DNA of 64,000 nucleotides, from positions 33,781,911 to 33,845,910 of the forward strand of contig OX457026.1 of the NCBI GenBank assembly GCA_949752745.1. The letters run 5' to 3'. The position numbers and the translations under genes are program-made. This DNA comes from Protula sp. h YS-2021 (lineage: Eukaryota; Annelida; Polychaeta; Sabellida; Serpulidae). Below the pieces are notes generated by a model that was given only the letters and a program-made list of their open reading frames with translations, searched no databases and was not told the origin of the DNA. This document shows, one piece after another, positions 1 through 36,469 of this stretch; within the stretch, counting starts at the first letter, position 1, and each line of letters begins with the position of its first letter.

Positions 1-585
1 CAAATACCTTTCTGTGTATAGTATTTATCTAGTACGTGTGTAGAGCCTTGAAAGTGCTTAAGTACTTTATATGCACTATATAAGCAGTGTTTAAGTACTC
101 GTACAATGTAAACGTTACATTTATCATGTTGCACTTATAGCAACCCTTATCTACTCGTAGACGGGAATTCTATCGAAACATCAAACTTTTTATGGCTCCA
201 GAAACCTATTGTCGCTTCCTAGTTCTACTTCAAATTTCTCATTTTATTCTTACAAAAGTCGTGTTGCTTTGAAAAACAATGCCTCTGAAATATAACTAAT
301 AATAACAATTATTATTATAATAATTGCAACTGTAAGCAGTATAGTATATGTGTTATTATATGTGATGTGCTATATGTGATATGTGTATTTGCAGTTTAAA
401 TTTGCCTGCTGCACTTGCTGTCATTTTTCGTTGCAATGATTTTTTCGCAAGTCACTTCGAAAAATATTCAAGTTTTGAATGCCTAAGACCAAGTATATAG
501 TTTGGTTTAATATTGAATTCCATATCAACCACATACGAACTACCTATGAAATAGAATGAAACGATAAACGTAATGTGAATTTCTT
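1..585. other. Intergenic AT-rich sequence without a recognised feature
   Basis: No open reading frame of note, no exon-like segment with good splice borders and no repeat shared with the rest of the window was seen. There is a short run of TAA/ATT-type low-complexity sequence near 298-330. It ends where the left arm of the large fold-back element begins. Confidence 0.5.
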
Positions 586-3496
586 ATGTAGTGCCCAAGT
601 AGGAGTGTCCCTCCTACTCTTCAGCTGTCCCTCCTACTTTTCATTCTCTCAGCGTGCCATTACTAACGTCAGATGCTCAAACAGTGGGTGGGGTTCCTGA
701 AGATAATTGGTATCCCAATCGGCGAGCCTCCAACTGCGCCACTCTGTGTCTTCTGCTTGTGCAGCTCTACATTCACCATAAATAAAAAGTAAGACCTCCA
801 CTCTCCTTTTGCTTGATCTGAACGCCCTGCCACAAACTTGCAAGCTGTTCACACTCGCCTTTCAGACTTGCATCGTCAATGCTACAGGTTCCGGGGTGGT
901 TTTTATCAGTATATCCTTTCTATTTGTTTTATCATTGCATTTTCTAGCAGCGTAATTAATTCATTGTTATCACTGCCATTCATTTTTTTCTCTTCTGAAT
1001 TCACACACATTGTTTCCGTGTGTTGCAGCATGGAGTTGGAAAACGCTGTGGTTGGAGTTCTGGGTTCTGTATCTCCGTCGCCCACAAGACTCTTTTGTGT
1101 GTAATTGTATCTTTTTCTTAAAATGAACCTTTGTTGGATTTAGATTAGTATTTTATACTTGCACAGTAAATATTGCAACACTGGAACAACGTTGGATAGA
1201 CATCACACCAGACATCTAATCAACACTGGATTTGTTTGCTTATGTAGGCCAAAACTACGTCAAAACGGGATAGACGTTGATTATACGACTGCTAATCAAC
1301 GGTGCGGATGGGCTGAAATAGTTTGAAGTGTAAATCTATCGTCGACTTTGTATAGACCTCTTGTAAATATTGATATAGAATCGCCTTCAAGACTGTCGCA
1401 ATCATTGTGCGATCATCCCTCTCCCTCATCGCTCTTAATATTCGCCTATTTTCAAAACAACCTCTCATGACTACAAATTCGAGTTAGCGATAAGGCACGG
1501 AGGCAAGGTGATTGCGAGGAATAAATCAATTTTTCGACGTCTATCCAGCATCGATTTTTCGACGTTTATTCGAATTATGTCATAAAGTTTCGCTTTTGTT
1601 ACAACCTAAAGCAACGTTGCTTTTCCATCTTCTGTTCAAGGTTGTTTCAAGTACATTGGTAAGACGTTGATCTATGGTCGCAACCAATCACAACCAAGGT
1701 ATACCGTGCGTCCATCTTGTTGTTTGTTTCGGTCAACATCCCAACCTCAAATGACTTTTATTGGACCTTACGATGTTTATTGGACGCTTCAGCACATCGG
1801 TAGGTTCTCGCACGTCAGTTCGAAAGGGTCTTTCTGGTGATTTGTGTCCTAATGAAAATCTCATCCTTCGTGCTGTCTAGATCTGATTAATTTGAGAAAA
1901 ATATCATAAAAGGGGTTAATAACTTTGCAATTTTTAATGATACACCTAGTTATTTCTCTCTTGGCCTTTTATCATCAATATATTTGGTTGAAAAGAACAA
2001 GAGATCAACAGCTTTGCCTCATAGCACGCACAATGTGAGTCCCGGGCACAGCTGCGCGGCATCAAGGAAGGAACTTGATTCATCCGACGTTCCATGACAA
2101 TCACACGTTGCACAAATGCTTCGAAACAGAACTTCTCAGAAACCTTTACACGCAAATAGGGTCGGTTAGCAAAGTTTTGTTGCTACGAAGGATCCAAAAA
2201 CAACCAATGTTTATTTTAATTTTTATCTTTAAAATAAATAAAAATTAAGGGGAAAGAACTTGCTAAGATTCTAATATTGTTGTCTTCGGTTTGGCTTTTT
2301 ATCGAATAGCATCTTCACACCCGGGTAATAGTATCTCACTGCTGATATTATCCCAATGTCTTTTAGATTTGGTCTCTAAGAAAAATTAAAAACAATAAGG
2401 CCAAACTTCCAGAAATTTTGAACTGGCCCCTTTGCTTACTCACTTCTGTCATCCAATGGCATATGAGCGTTAAAAAGAGTAAAACCAGTATGTCTGGACT
2501 AAAGTAGTCCAGTTTCCGGTGTGATCCAGTTCGGGGGGTTGGGAAGTGCTCCCATTTGCAGAATGGTACGATCCCGGATTTTTGCTGTACTCTAAAAATC
2601 AACCCGCCCGTGACGTAATTTACGGACGGTGTTATTTATTTTTAGCTACACAAGAAACTTATGCAACCTGGTTTTATTCAAGTTTTTATTGCTTCAAAAG
2701 ATATATGTTTTGTTTCAAGTAGCATAAACTGCAGCACTAACGCTTTGATATACTTCTTGCTGTTTTCTTTCACGTCATCCCCCTAGGCTAGTTTACATAA
2801 ACAAATTATAGGGTTCGCTTGAATGAACAGACTAAATCGGAGTATTGCACGCATTCTTCGTAAGACAAATGCAAAAGAAATACTGGTGGTTTGTTTTTTT
2901 ATTAAACCACGTCAGTCTTCGAGTTCACACTTGCGGAGCAACGTAATCATAATCTATTCTTTTTAATAAAAAAGCAAAAACAAGAAAAACTGGGGTAAAA
3001 TTGTGATGCATAGAAAACTATAAAATGACATAGGCCAGTTCTCATTGTATTCTTATTTCAAGAAAATCAGTGATTTAAATGCACGATTTGTTGAAAAACT
3101 TAAACTTTTCTTTTAATTATTGCACTTAACTTCCCAGTAAACATTCTTAGATCCACCCAACGTCGATTTGAGGTTGCGACGTGAATCCAACCAAACCACA
3201 ACATTAACTCTTGTTGCACTTTGATTGTGACTGGTTGCGACCACCGATCAGCGTCTAGCTGGCGTCTTGGACACAACATTGAATGGACATTGTTTCGACC
3301 TTGCTTTTGGTCGCAACAAAAACGCAACTGCCTTGACGAATTGATGGTGATTCTAGATTAATATTTTCACGAAATCTATACACCATCACAAACAAATGTT
3401 GTTTCGACTTCCATTTTCAACCTGTCCGCAACGTTGATTAAGAGTCGATTTAACCGCGGTCTATCGTGTTGGTAGGTAGACATTGTTTCGACTTAA

Positions 3497-4087
3497 AGGG
3501 AAATGCGGGTATCTCACCTACAACTGACATTTCCTTCATACTTTCACAGTTTAATGCTTTGAGGGTATATATTCAAAATTTGAAAAGAAAAAGGGGGGTC
3601 ACCGATGTTATAAGAGAAATAAAGACACTGAAAGGTCGCGTACTTTTACTATAGAAACCATTGGGAAAACCAAGAAATTTCAATCAATAAACAAAATTCA
3701 CACATAATCACAATTGACAACTGCCTCATTTTTTCCCTGTTTGAAGAACACGTCATACGAAATGTTTTAAGCGAATAAAAACTATATGTCACCGTATCAA
3801 TAAGAGAATTTTTAAAAATTTTTCACAAAATCCCATTGACTCAATGGATAAATGGTAAAAACAGTGTAATATAATTTTAATGGACAATATATCAACACAG
3901 GCCTTTCTGGGAACAAAATATCAATACAGACCATTTCTGGACACTATCTTGTTTGTCTTTGAATAAAAAATTCCATCTAGACGGATTTAGTAGCTATTTA
4001 TACTGTGTAAACTTGGATTCAAACTCAGCGATATTCAATGTAATGCGCATTTCGGTCGCTAGATGGCGCAGATACCCGCATTTCCCT
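3497..4087. mobile_element. 591-bp TTAA-flanked inverted-repeat element (piggyBac-like target site)
   Basis: The left end reads TTAA then AGGGAAATGCGGGTATCT. The right end reads AGATACCCGCATTTCCCT then TTAA. The 18-bp terminal inverted repeats are perfect and the flanking TTAA (3493-3496 and 4088-4091) is the target duplication expected of piggyBac-type transposition. Removing the element rejoins ACGTTG-family sequence (GTTTCGAC to ACAGTTGATTCGACG), so it inserted into an older repeat. There is no coding capacity for a transposase. A second, right-truncated copy starts at 55665. The superfamily call rests only on the TTAA site and is inference. Confidence 0.8.
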
Positions 4088-4481
4088 TTAAACAGTTGAT
4101 TCGACGTTGATCCGACGACGGGTGTGACGTCTATCCAACGCTATTGTAAATATAAAATACTATCTAGATATCAAGCAAAATTTCAATGTTAGGAAAAGAT
4201 ACAACCACACACAAAAGAGTCTTGTTTGGTGATGGAAGTGTTAAACCCAGAACTCAAACCAGAGCAGCGTTTTGCAACTTGGAGCACAAGAGAACACCAT
4301 GCGTGAAATCAGAAGAGAAAAAAACTAAACAGCAATGATAACAATGAATTAGTTACGCTGCTAGATAATACAATGGCAAAATCACACGAGGGGGGTATAC
4401 TGATAAAAAAAAAACTAAAGCGCAACCTGTAGCACTGACGACTCAAGTCTGAAAGGCAAGTGTGAATAGCGCGCAAATTTG

Positions 4482-4506
4482 TGGGGGGGGGGGGGGGGGG
4501 GGGGGG
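4482..4506. repeat. Poly-G tract
   Basis: An uninterrupted G run of about 25 bases lies in the right arm of the fold-back element. The corresponding place in the left arm has no such run, so it arose after the two arms were formed. It is one of many long G or C homopolymers in the window. Confidence 0.9.
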
Positions 4507-4919
4507 TTCGGATCACGCCAAAAGAGAGTGTTGGTCTTATTTTTTCACTTATGGCGGATGTAGAACTACAGATGTGGAAGACACAGAACTGCGCAATTGG
4601 AGGTTCCCCGATGGGGATATGCATTATCTTGAGAAACCACACCCACTGACTGAGCACCTGGCGTTAGTAATGCGGAGAGAATTCAAAGGTACAATAAAGA
4701 AATACAGAGTAAAGTTACTCCCTATTTCGTTCTTTGGAAGTGTAGGAGGGACACTAAGTAAGAAGACAATGGGCACTACATATGATACATTCATTAGGTT
4801 AAGCTTGTGAAAAATATATGGAAATGGAATTCATACGTATCCGGCATGACCATTGACTCAAGGGGTACTATGATGGAGCCGTGGCCTGCTATGATTATGG
4901 ATGTCTGCACAATGTCCGG

Positions 4920-5060
4920 AGATAGACGTTGTTTCGACTTCCATTTGCAAACTATACGCAACGTTGATTAGACATCGGATAATGGACGTCTATTAACCGT
5001 CGGAACAGTAGACGTTGTCCCGATTTCCATAAACAACCAAATCCCGCCGTTGTTATATCT
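4920..5060. repeat. ACGTTG-family repeat fragment
   Basis: It contains AGACGTTGTTTCGACTTCC, GCAACGTTGATTAGACATCG and GGACGTCTATTAACCGTCGG, the same words that build the elements at 3110-3490, 11284-11960 and 60430-61160. No complete ends are visible here. Confidence 0.7.
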
Positions 5061-5865
5061 AACATTAAAACAGTCTTGAATGCAGATGCAATTCTTATTT
5101 CCTATGCAGCTCTTAGTTCACATACAAAGACGTAGACATCATTTCTCTTCTCACGAGAACCCATCAAAAATAGTGAAGCTGGCGACTTTTGGGTTGTGAA
5201 TTTCATGATAACAAAGGGCCAACTGTTGTCAAATGCACTGACTGCGAAGATAACAATCTTGTCATGTGTACCCCCAAAAGACGTGGAAAATGTGTGTGTG
5301 GATTGGGGGTTGGGGGTGGGGCGGGGCTGATTTTGGGCCAATTTCGTATTAAAAGGGGGTCATTTTCAACTGTGCTTCGCATAAGGAACGGAGGGGGAGG
5401 AGGGGGGGGGGATGGACGGGTCTTTCGGACCAGCAAAATGGGAGACACAAAAATTGCGGCATACTTCTCAATGCGGCTTACTTGCTATGATTGCAGTACT
5501 GGGCGTCTTAACTGCGCTTGTGCTCACATGATTTGGTGAAAAATGTTGCTTTATTTATCAAATTTGATACTCCACATTTAGGGATTGACAACTAAAAGGG
5601 TGTCCGCGTTTTGTGAAAATAGAGGTATTTTTAGCGCTTGTTACTCCTCTCATAGAGGTGTTTTAAAGTAAGCAATTTCTGCGTGAGTGCCGCCCTCCCC
5701 ACAATATTGATTTAAACTGATTTTTAATAACTTGTTTTCATTTCAATTTGAAATTCCTCGGAATTCCAATTTAATTTATTTAACTGCTGACAATTTTTCC
5801 TCTGAAAAATAAACTCTTCCTCGACTGAAGTTATTTTTAATTTGAAAAATGTTATTTAACTTGGC

Positions 5866-5866
5866 A

Positions 5867-5907
<41 letters not shown>

Positions 5908-5908
5908 G
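5866..5908. repeat. (ATT)n microsatellite
   Basis: About 14 perfect copies of a trinucleotide ATT repeat in non-coding DNA upstream of the guanylate cyclase gene. Confidence 0.95.
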
Positions 5909-5976
5909 TCATCATTACTATTGTTATATTATTTATTATTTATTGTTCTTATTATTTATTGTTCTTATTATTGTTG

Positions 5977-6002
5977 TGATGATGATGATGATGATGATGA
6001 TT

Positions 6003-6091
<89 letters not shown>
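5977..6091. repeat. (GAT)n microsatellite
   Basis: About 38 copies of GAT with one interruption near 6000. It opens poly-Asp, poly-Met and poly-Ser frames on both strands, which are artefacts. It lies about 0.6 kb upstream of the start codon of the cyclase gene. Confidence 0.95.
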
Positions 6092-6462
6092 AGCAGAGGA
6101 AGCCATATTACCTTCCTTGATATTTTTCTTATGTAACTTATACTAACCTGCATATGTGAAAAGCTGTCTGAAATGGGGCAGAAGGGTGGTTGAAACATAC
6201 TTTCAAATCAAGGTTACACCTGTTGTCCCTAAACAAATTCATTTTGATTTGACTCTTATGAACCCCGTAAGTAATGGATAGTTGCTGCTAATGGTACGAC
6301 ATTTTTTTCACAGCAAGTTCTGGCTTGGGGGCTAAGTACAAGACAGTTCGCGTGGTCACACAACAATTAACGTTCATCAAAGACTAATCAACTGAACTCC
6401 AGGCTTCCATTTGCCCGAGAACTCCATTAAAAGATAAGACTTCCTTCATTAATATCTATCAC

Positions 6463-6674
6463 ACATATAAAAAAGGGTCTTCATTTACTGTGTGAACACA
6501 ATGTGTTGGGAAACAACTGCTAGCAGTGGACGTTTTACCAACAAACATAACCCTGCGGAATTACAATGCAAAAATAACTAAATAAATGGAAATTATTCTT
6601 TTTTCGCAGGCTGGTTGCAATAAAGATATTTATTATTAAGCATAGACTATTTCAGTTTATGTTAACCAACAAAA
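6463..6674 (+). promoter_or_regulatory. Possible promoter and 5' leader of the guanylate cyclase gene
   Basis: A TATA-like CATATAAAAAAGGG lies at about 6465. A good splice acceptor (pyrimidine tract then TTTTTTCGCAG) ends at 6609, so the coding exon may be preceded by an intron within the 5' leader. An in-frame TAA at 6663-6665 closes the frame just before the chosen start codon. A short upstream reading frame (ATG at 6659, 8 codons) overlaps the start codon in another frame. These are sequence observations; use as a promoter is inference. Confidence 0.35.
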
Positions 6675-31819
<25,145 letters not shown>

Positions 31820-31863
31820 TCATTCGTAAAAGAATCTTGTGTATCATACATAAATATAAGAAA

Positions 31864-32036
<173 letters not shown>

Positions 32037-32330
32037 TTTTCTCTGTATGTTTGTCTCTATAGATATGCACTTTGAGTGGCTTTACCTGGCATAATATATA
32101 CACAGGATATCCTGTTGCTGCATTGTTGCATTGACGTAAATATGTCTTAACATATTGATGATTTTATTTATGTTTGTGACAGAGCTTGTGTTTAATTATA
32201 CCTGCATACATTGCTGTACGCAAGGATCGAGTTTTAGTGTTAAAGGTATAAATACATTGTCGAAAATTTTATCGCAAATTATGACACGTTACAAAAATAG
32301 TTATTTCGGTAAAAGAGGGTGACAGTATGC

Positions 32331-32336
32331 AATAAA
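32331..32336 (+). terminator. Possible polyadenylation signal of the guanylate cyclase gene
   Basis: An AATAAA hexamer (in ATGCAATAAAATTATG) lies about 0.5 kb after the stop codon. Other A-rich candidates follow near 32399. The actual cleavage site is not shown by sequence alone. Confidence 0.3.
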
Positions 32337-32339
32337 ATT

Positions 32340-34700
32340 ATGCGTTAGATTCTAGTGACATGGGAAGATTTTAAATTGATTAATCTATTGACTTAAGGAA
32401 AATAAACAAATAAACAACACATCAACATTTTCGCGAGTATTAAACATTTTCGCAAGTATTAAACACAAAAGCTTTTATAACTTGTTAAGATACAGTAAGA
32501 GATGTATATCAAGGAATATATATTGGATTTACTTGACAAATTGTTACAGCTTTTCTGACACAGATAAAATTTGTCGTATTTTCCTGGAAGGAGATCCCTA
32601 TTTGCTTATGAGTATAGAAGAATAGATAGAACTGAAGTTATAATTTTGGTTTGTTTAATTAGAACGCAGATTTTGAACAACTTGGGAAGGGATTTATAAG
32701 CCTTGTTTTAAATCTCGTAAAGTAATGACTAGACTTATTGCATTACAATGTCTGATAAAAGTAAATTCTAATTTTATCATTTTATGTCATCTTATATACT
32801 TCTTTATTTAACAGAAAAACCATCAAATAGTTATAATTAAAATTATAATGCGTTTACCCACCTTATATTTGAACCATTCTAGATTAACAGAGTGGAGTAA
32901 TAGCGGCATATGAAACAAACAAACTAAACAACACTAAATTGTGATAATTTCATATTACAGTATGACTGTATGTTGTTTGACCAAGTTCCATTCTTTAACA
33001 CCAATTGTCATTAGTGTGCATTATCTTACAATAACCGCAACTCCATGGATTCCAAGCAAACTAGTTTTTGAGAAAGGTTTAACTGGAGAACTAGGTGTTC
33101 CTGTGGTAAGCTGTCTTGTTAAAGTAGTTTACTTGCAAATGATATGTCTGATTCTCCAGATACATTTTCTCACCCGATGCCTTTACAATGCTTTAAAGTT
33201 AATTAGAACTATTCGCTTTTTTATCTGTCAATTCTAAAAACTTCAGTTTGTTGAATCAAAGTATTTTCCCACCCCCACCATACCTCGTTTTTGTTCATTT
33301 GCCGGGTTTTCCACCTAGAACTCATTAATTCCAAATTATATGTCACAATGTGTTTCTTGTATACTTTTTTACTGTAACTGTGATTCATCAATTCAGAATC
33401 AACAGTCTATATGTATTTCCAGCATTGTAAATCTTAAAGGAATAATTATACGTCAGAGCAATTTTTAGATTGAGGAAATAAATGTCTACAGCACGCCAAG
33501 ATCGAATCTTTTTATTTTTGTTCAATACACGGTAGACAATTTTACGTCATCTGCTACACTTGTAGGAGCATTCACGATATGCACTTCATGTGTGCGATAT
33601 GGCTGAGCAGGCTCAAATCATAACAGGGCGGTTCTGTTAGGACTGTTTTGTCTCCGGAAAATTTAAATCAAAATGTCGGAAACATATGCAAAAAAGTACT
33701 AGTAACAGCAGGGATATATTTTAATATTTCTTGTTTGCTAAAACGGTACGGGCTATATATTTCGATGCACATTTTTCTCTACATTTGTTATTGATTTAAG
33801 ATAAATGGTAACTGACCCATACCTTGACACGACTGCACGGAATAATTAGAGAACAAATGCTATTAATCCTCATAGTGATATTGTAAATATGATCAGGAAT
33901 ATAAGGCGTGGTCACTATTCCAACGCAAAGAGTATGCATTGATGGATGAAGTAAATTGTAAACTAGTATCACCAATACAATTATTCATTACCATCATGGC
34001 ATCATTTCGAATGAATCACTCTTAAAACTGTGTTGTTAATCTTTATAACATTACCGCATATTCTATTTCTAACACGTGTTGTCAGAGATCCCATCATGCA
34101 TTGCAAAATGTGCAAAACTAGACCGATATGGCTATAGGCACCTACATAATGCGGAACCATAATCACCATAGAATTTGTGAAGCTGTGAGATAAAGTAACA
34201 AGTCTGGGTAAAAACATTTTGCTCCGAAGTCTTAGTTTATTGCAATTTTCGAGATATTCAATTACAAAAGTTGAAATATAAAACATTTAATCGTAATGGA
34301 ATCATAAAACAACTGAATACCAAAATATTACTTGCCTAAAACGTCTCAGGCTGCATTGATGCATTTTTGTACTTCTTTACCCTACGTGGAACCATTTTTT
34401 AAACATGACTGATGGAAAACCAGGTAACAAATCTACACACGACGATACAGTTTATTTAACTGCGACTCTTGTTACTCAACGTCCCAAGCATTTAAGACAT
34501 TAATAATATCATACCACGTATTTCCTTCTTATTCTTTTTTCTTTGATACGATCCAGTTAATCTCATTTTACTTATATTTGAAACTCATTCGCACGTTATG
34601 TGCAAAACCAGGTACATTGGAATTTTGCCATTGTAGCACATGCATCTGTCTGCCACAGAACAAGAGAGTCTAAAGCATTATATCGCCCGCTCTGTTGTCT
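32340..34700. other. Intergenic AT-rich sequence
   Basis: I see no gene, RNA or recognised repeat here. Small frames such as 32941-33237 (+) and 34002-34286 (-) lack splice signals, codon bias or family similarity and are not called. Confidence 0.5.
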
Positions 34701-34715
34701 ACAGAGCGCAGACAT

Positions 34716-35447
34716 GTATTTAACACTTGACAAGCCTTTGGCTTGCAAGAGTTATATGAATTTGTGCGAGTAGCCGTTCGTCCTTTTTTTTTTTCTTTTT
34801 GACACTTTTTCCGATTTTTTGTGTCTTCTTCTTCTCTGACACTATGAGCCCTAGGACCATGAAACTTGTGACTCATGAAGAGCTTGATCTAAACGTGTGC
34901 ATGTCACTTTTTATTTTCGTCTTCTACTTCGTTTTCTTTGTTAAAACGCCATGTGAAAAGAGTGTATTTAACACTTGACAGGCCTTTGGCTTGCAAGAGT
35001 TATATAATTTGTGCGAGCAAAATTCGTCCTTTTTTTTTCTTCTTGACAGTTTTTCCGATTTTTTGTGTCTTCTTCTCTGACACTATGAGCCCTAGGACCA
35101 TGAAACTTGTGACTCATGAAGAGCTTGATCTGAACGTGGGCATGTCACTTTTTATTTTCGTCTTCTACTTCGTTTTCTTTGTTAAAACGCCATGTGAAAA
35201 GAGTGTATTTAACACTTGACAGGCCTTTGGCTTGCAAGAGTTATATGAATTTGTGCGAGCAAAATTCGTCCTTTTTTTTTTCTTCTTGACACTTTTCCCG
35301 ATTTTTTGTGTCTTCTTCTCTGACACTATGGGCCCTACGACCATGAAACTTGGGACTTATGAAGAGCTTGATCTGAACATGTGCATGTCACTTTTTATTT
35401 TCGTCTTTGATCTCGTTTTCTTTTTTAAAACGCCATGTGAAAAGAGT
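34716..35447. repeat. Three tandem copies of a roughly 243-bp unit
   Basis: Units start at 34716, 34964 and 35205, each with GTATTTAACACTTGACA (or the same with one change) and GCCTTTGGCTTGCAAGAG. Each ends with AAAACGCCATGTGAAAAGAG. Copies differ by a few substitutions and by T-run length. Hydrophobic frames of about 90-100 residues run across units 2 and 3, but the T runs shift them between copies, so I do not call them genes. Sequence beyond the last unit leads into the 288-bp repeats. Confidence 0.85.
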
Positions 35448-35629
35448 GTATTTTTTGCAAGTAAATGCGTAGCATTTAACCCACATCACACACAGTTGCA
35501 CAGTGAGCTTTGTGCGAGCTCTCACTGCGTAAATAGCTAATACGGCGTATGCTGGATCGGTCAATAAAAATATATTTTCGCGTACCGTCTTTCACAGTGT
35601 GATTGCCCGTTTGTCTGTGGGGTTCTTCT

Positions 35630-35917
35630 GTGGGGATTTCAATTTGTTTGACCCCCAGACAAATTTTGGATCAGTGAATTATATTTTTTCTTTCTTATAA
35701 ATATGTGTGATGTAATTCTTCTTTATTGTTTTACATCTATCAATTATTGATGTTACGTAATTGGATTGATGTTACGTAATTGTACTGATGTTGCGTAATT
35801 GTATTGATGTTAAATAATTGTAAATATATTAATTAAACATTGGCGGTACAAGAAATTTATAAAAATCCCACCTGCGTGTTTATTTTCGTGTTCACAGGAC
35901 GGCTTGAAATCATAAAT
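35630..35917. repeat. 288-bp direct repeat, copy 1
   Basis: It is identical as far as I can read to 36145-36432. It contains a small internal array of four TGATGTTACGTAATTG units. It starts GTGGGGATTTCAATTTG and ends GGCTTGAAATCATAAAT. A 37-bp block (AGCTAATACGGCGTATGCTG to AATAAAA) also precedes this copy at 35535 and follows copy 2 at 36433. This suggests a retroelement-like or duplicated unit, but no reverse transcriptase or primer site is seen. Confidence 0.85.
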
Positions 35918-36144
35918 TGCCGTTTAGGTCCGCCCACTGACCTAGACGGATTTATGAATAAGCCGTCCCTCCGATTTGATTGGTCTAAAATTATCTGTAC
36001 TCAATGAGGGTAGCTGTTAAGCATTCAGCAACCTCATTCATTTTACTCTCCTCGCGTGTAACACATTTTATATAATTAAGCTAAGAAATAAATTTGTTTA
36101 AATCCCTCCTCCGCCCCATCGCCTCCATATATTGTTTTGTTACG

Positions 36145-36432
36145 GTGGGGATTTCAATTTGTTTGACCCCCAGACAAATTTTGGATCAGTGAATTATATT
36201 TTTTCTTTCTTATAAATATGTGTGATGTAATTCTTCTTTATTGTTTTACATCTATCAATTATTGATGTTACGTAATTGGATTGATGTTACGTAATTGTAC
36301 TGATGTTGCGTAATTGTATTGATGTTAAATAATTGTAAATATATTAATTAAACATTGGCGGTACAAGAAATTTATAAAAATCCCACCTGCGTGTTTATTT
36401 TCGTGTTCACAGGACGGCTTGAAATCATAAAT
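36145..36432. repeat. 288-bp direct repeat, copy 2
   Basis: Same sequence as 35630-35917. The two copies are 227 bp apart, and the spacer (35918-36144) has no coding capacity. Zero visible divergence implies a recent duplication, gene conversion or an assembly artefact. Confidence 0.85.
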
Positions 36433-36469
36433 AGCTAATACGGCGTATGCTGGATCGGTCAATAAAACC

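Larger units (their letters stand above)
590..4785. mobile_element. 4.2-kb fold-back element with long inverted arms
   Basis: The segment at about 590-1340 recurs in inverted orientation at about 4060-4785. Both arms start from TATGTAGTGCCCA followed by a GTCCCTCCTAC block. Both then share a stretch around GCCTCCAACTGCGC (left, 728-741) with CTGTGTCTTC, then CTAGCAGCGTAA, GAGTTCTGGGTT and AAGACTCTTTTGTGTGT. The arms end inside ACGTTG/GACGTC-type repeat sequence. Arm identity is clearly below 100 percent and the right arm carries a G run (about 4482-4506). The interior has no convincing transposase, so this is a non-autonomous element. I could not define a target-site duplication. The small open frames in the arms are non-coding shadows. 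Confidence 0.75.

Noticed and set aside
5849..6198. Poly-Asp, poly-Met and poly-Ser open frames
   Set aside because: Pure translation of the (GAT)n microsatellite.
34938..35540. Two hydrophobic frames of 93 and 102 residues
   Set aside because: They lie in the 243-bp tandem units, T-run length changes the frame between copies, and no family similarity is apparent.
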